From Aldehydirespirator sp965221605 (GTDB lineage Bacteria; Actinomycetota; Acidimicrobiia; Acidimicrobiales; Aldehydirespiratoraceae): 64,000 nt of DNA. The position numbers and the translations under genes are program-made. Below the pieces are notes generated by a model. It searched no databases, had not been told where the DNA came from, and saw only the letters and a list, made by a program, of their open reading frames with translations. The stretch lies in assembly GCA_965221605.1 (NCBI GenBank), contig CBDCSK010000014.1, positions 248,001 through 312,000 of the forward strand, in the 5' to 3' direction. Below, piece by piece: positions 61,422 to 64,000 of this stretch (position 1 is its first letter; every line of letters begins with the position of its first letter).

Positions 61422-61468
61422 CGATAGGGCGCGTCGGGGTGCGCCACAACGCGCGAAGCCAGGTGTTT

Positions 61469-62497
61469 CTAGCCTTCTGGCAGGCCTAGTGACGGGTCGG
61501 CGCCGACTGTCAGCGGTGAGGGCCCGTCGGCCTTCAGACGCCACCACGCAGCTGCGGCCACCATGGCCGCGTTGTCGGTGCACATGGCCCGGCTCGGCAG
61601 GTAGGCGGCCAGCCCGTCGGCCGTGCAGGCGTCGAGCGTCATCTCCCGCAGACGGCTGTTGGCGGCCACGCCACCGGCCAGGCACAGACCCAGCGCGCCA
61701 TGCTCGGCGGCAGCCCGGCGGGCCTTGGCCACCAGCACATCGGCCACCGCCTCCTGGAACGACGCGGCCACGTCGGCAGCAGGCGCGTCCGGCTGGCGGC
61801 GCAGGTAGTTGATGACCGAGGTCTTGAGCCCGCTGAAGGAGAAGTTCCAGCCGTCGTGCAGCATCGCCCTGGGAAAGGTGACCGCGTCCCGGTCGCCCTG
61901 CTCGCTCAACCGGTCGATAGCGGGACCGCCCGGGTATCCGAGGCCCATGTAGCGGGCCACCTTGTCGAAGGCCTCCCCGGCGGCGTCGTCGAGAGTGGCC
62001 CCGAGAACGCGGTACCGCAGCCGCTCCTCCATCAGCACGAGCATGGTGTGGCCTCCCGAGACCAGCACCACCACCACGGGCAGTTCCAGGGTCGGCTCAT
62101 CCAGGAAGGCCGCGTGGAGGTGGGCCTCCAGGTGGTTGACGGCCACGAACGGCACATCCCAAACCAGCGCCAGCGCCTTGGCCGCCGACACGCCGACCAG
62201 CAGCGCGCCCACCAGGCCCGGTCCGGCGGTAGCCCCCACCGCGGCGATGTCGGAGTCGTCGACGGCTGACTCCACCAGCGCCTGCGACACCACCGGGACC
62301 ATGCGCTCGACGTGGGCCCGGCCCGCCACCTCGGGAACCACCCCGCCGTAGCGGGCGTGCAGGTCGATCTGGCTGGACACCACCGACGACAGCACCTGCC
62401 TGCCGCCGGCGACCACCGCCGCGGCTGTCTCGTCGCAGGAGGTCTCGATGCCCAGGATCGGCTCGCTGGCGGCCACAAGCGGCCCGGACCCGGTCAT
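61469..62497 (-). CDS. tsaD: tRNA N6-threonylcarbamoyladenosine transferase TsaD
   Basis: A 342-residue ASKHA-fold enzyme that transfers the threonylcarbamoyl group to A37 of ANN-decoding tRNAs. The start ILGIETSCDETAAAVV, the metal-binding VNHLEAHLHAAF and the nucleotide-site LVSGGHTMLV and LCLAGGVAANSRLRE stretches are all present. It overlaps tsaB by four bases. It is the last gene of a tsaE-tsaB-tsaD run; the rimI gene often found between tsaB and tsaD is missing. Confidence 0.97.
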   Translation of the reverse strand: MTGSGPLVAASEPILGIETSCDETAAAVVAGGRQVLSSVVSSQIDLHARYGGVVPEVAGRAHVERMVPVVSQALVESAVDDSDIAAVGATAGPGLVGALLVGVSAAKALALVWDVPFVAVNHLEAHLHAAFLDEPTLELPVVVVLVSGGHTMLVLMEERLRYRVLGATLDDAAGEAFDKVARYMGLGYPGGPAIDRLSEQGDRDAVTFPRAMLHDGWNFSFSGLKTSVINYLRRQPDAPAADVAASFQEAVADVLVAKARRAAAEHGALGLCLAGGVAANSRLREMTLDACTADGLAAYLPSRAMCTDNAAMVAAAAWWRLKADGPSPLTVGADPSLGLPEG

Positions 62498-63201
62498 GCT
62501 GAACTCGCAGTCCGGTGGGGCTGCGCGTCGGGGCGCCGCAGGTACAGGGGCTCGATCTCATCGGGCCGCACGAACTCCTCGCGCAGCGCCAGGGCGTGGG
62601 CCAGCAGCACCAGCGACTCAGCCGAGGGATGCGCGAAGCCGGGATCGGCCAGCTCCACGCCTCGCAGCCGCTCGAACATCGACGCGTAGCTCTCCGCTCC
62701 GTCCCCCACCACGAGCGTCTCCTCGGCGCTGGCCAGAATCTGCGACACGACATGGTCGGGGGTACCTACCTCGGGCTCGTCGAGGCGCTGCACCCCTCCG
62801 GGCAGGCATCCGTACCGGGCGTGGAACACCTCGCCGCGCCGGGCGTCGATCACCACTGTGAGGGTGCGGCCGGTGTGGCGCAGCGGGTAGGCGACCAGGT
62901 CGAGGCTGCTGACCGCGACCATGGGCACCCGCAAGGCGTGGGCCATGGTTATGGCGGTGGTCACACCCACTCGCAGACCGGTATAGAGCCCCGGACCCAC
63001 GTCGACCGCGACCGCGCCCAGGTCGCGCAGGCCGACGCCGGCGTGGGCGCACGCGGCCTGGATCTGGGGGGCGAGCAACTCGGCGTGACGGCGGTCGCGG
63101 GTGGTCTGAACCGAGGCCCGCACGCCCTCGTGGCCGCCGATGGCGCAGCCCACCCGCCCGGTGGCCGACTCGATCCCGAGAATCAGCACGGCACGGCCCA
63201 T
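62494..63201 (-). CDS. tsaB: tRNA threonylcarbamoyladenosine biosynthesis protein TsaB
   Basis: A 235-residue TsaB, the inactive TsaD paralogue that forms the complex core. LILGIESATGRVGCAIGG, HAELLAPQIQAACAHAG and VDVGPGLYTGLRVGVTTA are typical. ATG at 63201 gives the family start; the open frame above it shadows tsaE. The start overlaps the end of tsaE and the stop overlaps tsaD. Confidence 0.94.
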   Translation of the reverse strand: MGRAVLILGIESATGRVGCAIGGHEGVRASVQTTRDRRHAELLAPQIQAACAHAGVGLRDLGAVAVDVGPGLYTGLRVGVTTAITMAHALRVPMVAVSSLDLVAYPLRHTGRTLTVVIDARRGEVFHARYGCLPGGVQRLDEPEVGTPDHVVSQILASAEETLVVGDGAESYASMFERLRGVELADPGFAHPSAESLVLLAHALALREEFVRPDEIEPLYLRRPDAQPHRTASSA

Positions 63202-63671
63202 CGGACGAGCGCAGCCCTCAACCGGTCGGCCCGCCGGTTCCAGGTCGCGCCCTGGCCCCGCAGCTCGAAGCTGCGGTCGTCGTCGCCGTCGCCGAAGCGG
63301 ATCGTCACCGACAGGTGCTCCGACGGAAGCGCCGACGCGATGGTGTCGCCCCACTCCACCAGGGTCACACCGTCGTCGAGGAGTTCGGGCAGGGCGAGGT
63401 CGCTCACCTCTTCGGGACAGTCGAAGCGGTACACGTCGAGGTGGTTGACCACCAGACGCCCCTCATAGCGGTTGGCCAGCGTGAAGGTGGGGCTGGTGAC
63501 GGGAGCGGTCACACCCAACGAGGCTGCGAACCCCTGCACGAACGCGGTCTTGCCCGCGCCCAGGTCCCCGACCAGCACCACGACATCGCCGACGTCGACG
63601 AGCGTGGCGACCGCACCGCCCAGCGCCCGCGTCCCGCCAGCGCCGGCGGTCCTACACGCGAACACCCACAC
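63183..63671 (-). CDS. tsaE: tRNA threonylcarbamoyladenosine biosynthesis ATPase TsaE
   Basis: A 162-residue P-loop ATPase. Walker A is VLVGDLGAGKTAFVQG, followed by VTSPTFTLANRYEGR, the Walker B-like VNHLDVYRF and the C-terminal LVEWGDTIASALPSEHLSV. The start is GTG. It overlaps tsaB by 19 bases, which implies coupling. The C-terminus carries a short basic extension typical of actinobacterial members. Confidence 0.94.
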   Translation of the reverse strand: MWVFACRTAGAGGTRALGGAVATLVDVGDVVVLVGDLGAGKTAFVQGFAASLGVTAPVTSPTFTLANRYEGRLVVNHLDVYRFDCPEEVSDLALPELLDDGVTLVEWGDTIASALPSEHLSVTIRFGDGDDDRSFELRGQGATWNRRADRLRAALVRWAVPC

Positions 63672-63701
63672 CTCGCGCGGGCGCAGTTGAGAGTGTCGAT
63701 C

Positions 63702-64000
63702 TCACCCTTCGAGCGTACCGACGGCGCTGCGTACAGCCTTGGCCACGGCCGCCACCGCCATCAGCCGCACGTCGTCGGTGTCGGCCGGCACGCCGCCGGT
63801 GGCGGCGGCCACCACCGCGTCGCCGTCGCTTCGGGTGTGGGCCGGGACCAGTTCGCGGGCCAGGCCGTCGTGGCCGCCCTGGGCCACCCAGAAGCAGTCG
63901 GTCTTGGACAGCGCGGCGTTGGTGATGACCGCACACAGCGTCGTGTTGGTGAACGGGCTGGACCGGGCTCTCCACTGCCGGAACGACCCGTCAGCCACCT
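63702..64000 (-). CDS. P1-family peptidase (DmpA/S58-like), 5' part outside the window
   Basis: The C-terminal ~98 residues of a P1-family (S58) peptidase, enzymes that self-cleave to expose an N-terminal nucleophile and hydrolyse aminopeptides or cyclic amides. FTNTTLCAVITNAALSKTDC corresponds to the region after the nucleophile Asn-Thr-Thr, and VAQGGHDGLARELVPAHTRSDGDAVVAAATG is the conserved C-terminal block. The frame continues past base 64000, so the true start is not visible. Confidence 0.8.
   Translation of the reverse strand, partial: VADGSFRQWRARSSPFTNTTLCAVITNAALSKTDCFWVAQGGHDGLARELVPAHTRSDGDAVVAAATGGVPADTDDVRLMAVAAVAKAVRSAVGTLEG

Overview
The window is high-GC bacterial DNA, densely coded with short gaps and many 1-4 nt stop/start overlaps. 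Gene content points to an actinobacterium: LLM-class flavin/F420-type oxidoreductases, several P450s, a GuaB3-type IMP dehydrogenase paralogue, many GTG starts, and a groES-groEL operon under a CIRCE operator. Acidimicrobiia is my best guess, but no rRNA or other phylogenetic marker was used. No tRNA, rRNA or CRISPR array was recognised.

Layout. 1-2.6 kb: the 3' end of nrdB, a GPP34-family gene, and a broken MerR-like/DUF433 gene followed by an Abi-type HEPN gene. 2.6-10.7 kb: a minus-strand operon running from a branched-chain-type ABC transporter (binding protein, LivF, LivH and a fused LivM-LivG) into a fumarylacetoacetase-fold enzyme and an aldehyde dehydrogenase. A divergent MarR regulator and a palindromic operator lie at its head; it reads as one uptake-plus-catabolism unit, probably for an aromatic acid. 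10.7-13.9 kb: SDR, LLM oxidoreductase and aromatic amino acid decarboxylase. 13.9-19.9 kb: a defence block holding a XamI-like N6-adenine methyltransferase/endonuclease pair and then a cytosine methyltransferase coupled to a large GHKL (MutL/MORC-like) ATPase with a PD-(D/E)XK-like C-terminus, in visibly lower-GC DNA.

20-23.7 kb: a tightly overlapped operon of acetoacetate decarboxylase-like protein, P450, LigB-type extradiol dioxygenase and class I glutamine amidotransferase. 23.8-25 kb: a complete IS630-type element whose terminal repeat supplies the stop codon of the adjacent LLM gene. 26-31 kb: glycine-betaine-type permease (with a large extra membrane domain) and binding protein, and a glutamine synthetase-like enzyme. 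31-39.3 kb: acyl-CoA dehydrogenase, VapBC, alpha/beta hydrolase, gamma-glutamyl hydrolase, P450 with an operator array, LLM monooxygenase, TauD-like dioxygenase and homocysteine S-methyltransferase.

39.4-40.8 kb: a small toxin-like gene overlapping a gene that fuses an antitoxin-like HTH region to a BglII/BstYI-like domain; this is one of the two most interesting loci, with the GHKL locus. 41-53 kb: housekeeping genes (purH, sucCD, AlaX-type editing protein, pcrA, guaA, guaB3, NUDIX), interrupted by a fic gene with a ~92-bp tandem-repeat leader. 53.4-59.3 kb: a second VapBC pair, a PASTA-repeat protein ending in an HExxH metallopeptidase-like domain, and a single-chain type IIG-like restriction-methylation protein. 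59.4-64 kb: groEL, groES, tsaD, tsaB, tsaE and the edge of a P1-family peptidase.

A ~95-bp dispersed repeat occurs four times, three of them at or within a few bases of a stop codon. Counting HEPN, two VapBC, Fic, the toxin/HTH-nuclease pair and three restriction-type loci, the window carries eight defence or toxin-antitoxin modules spread among metabolic genes.
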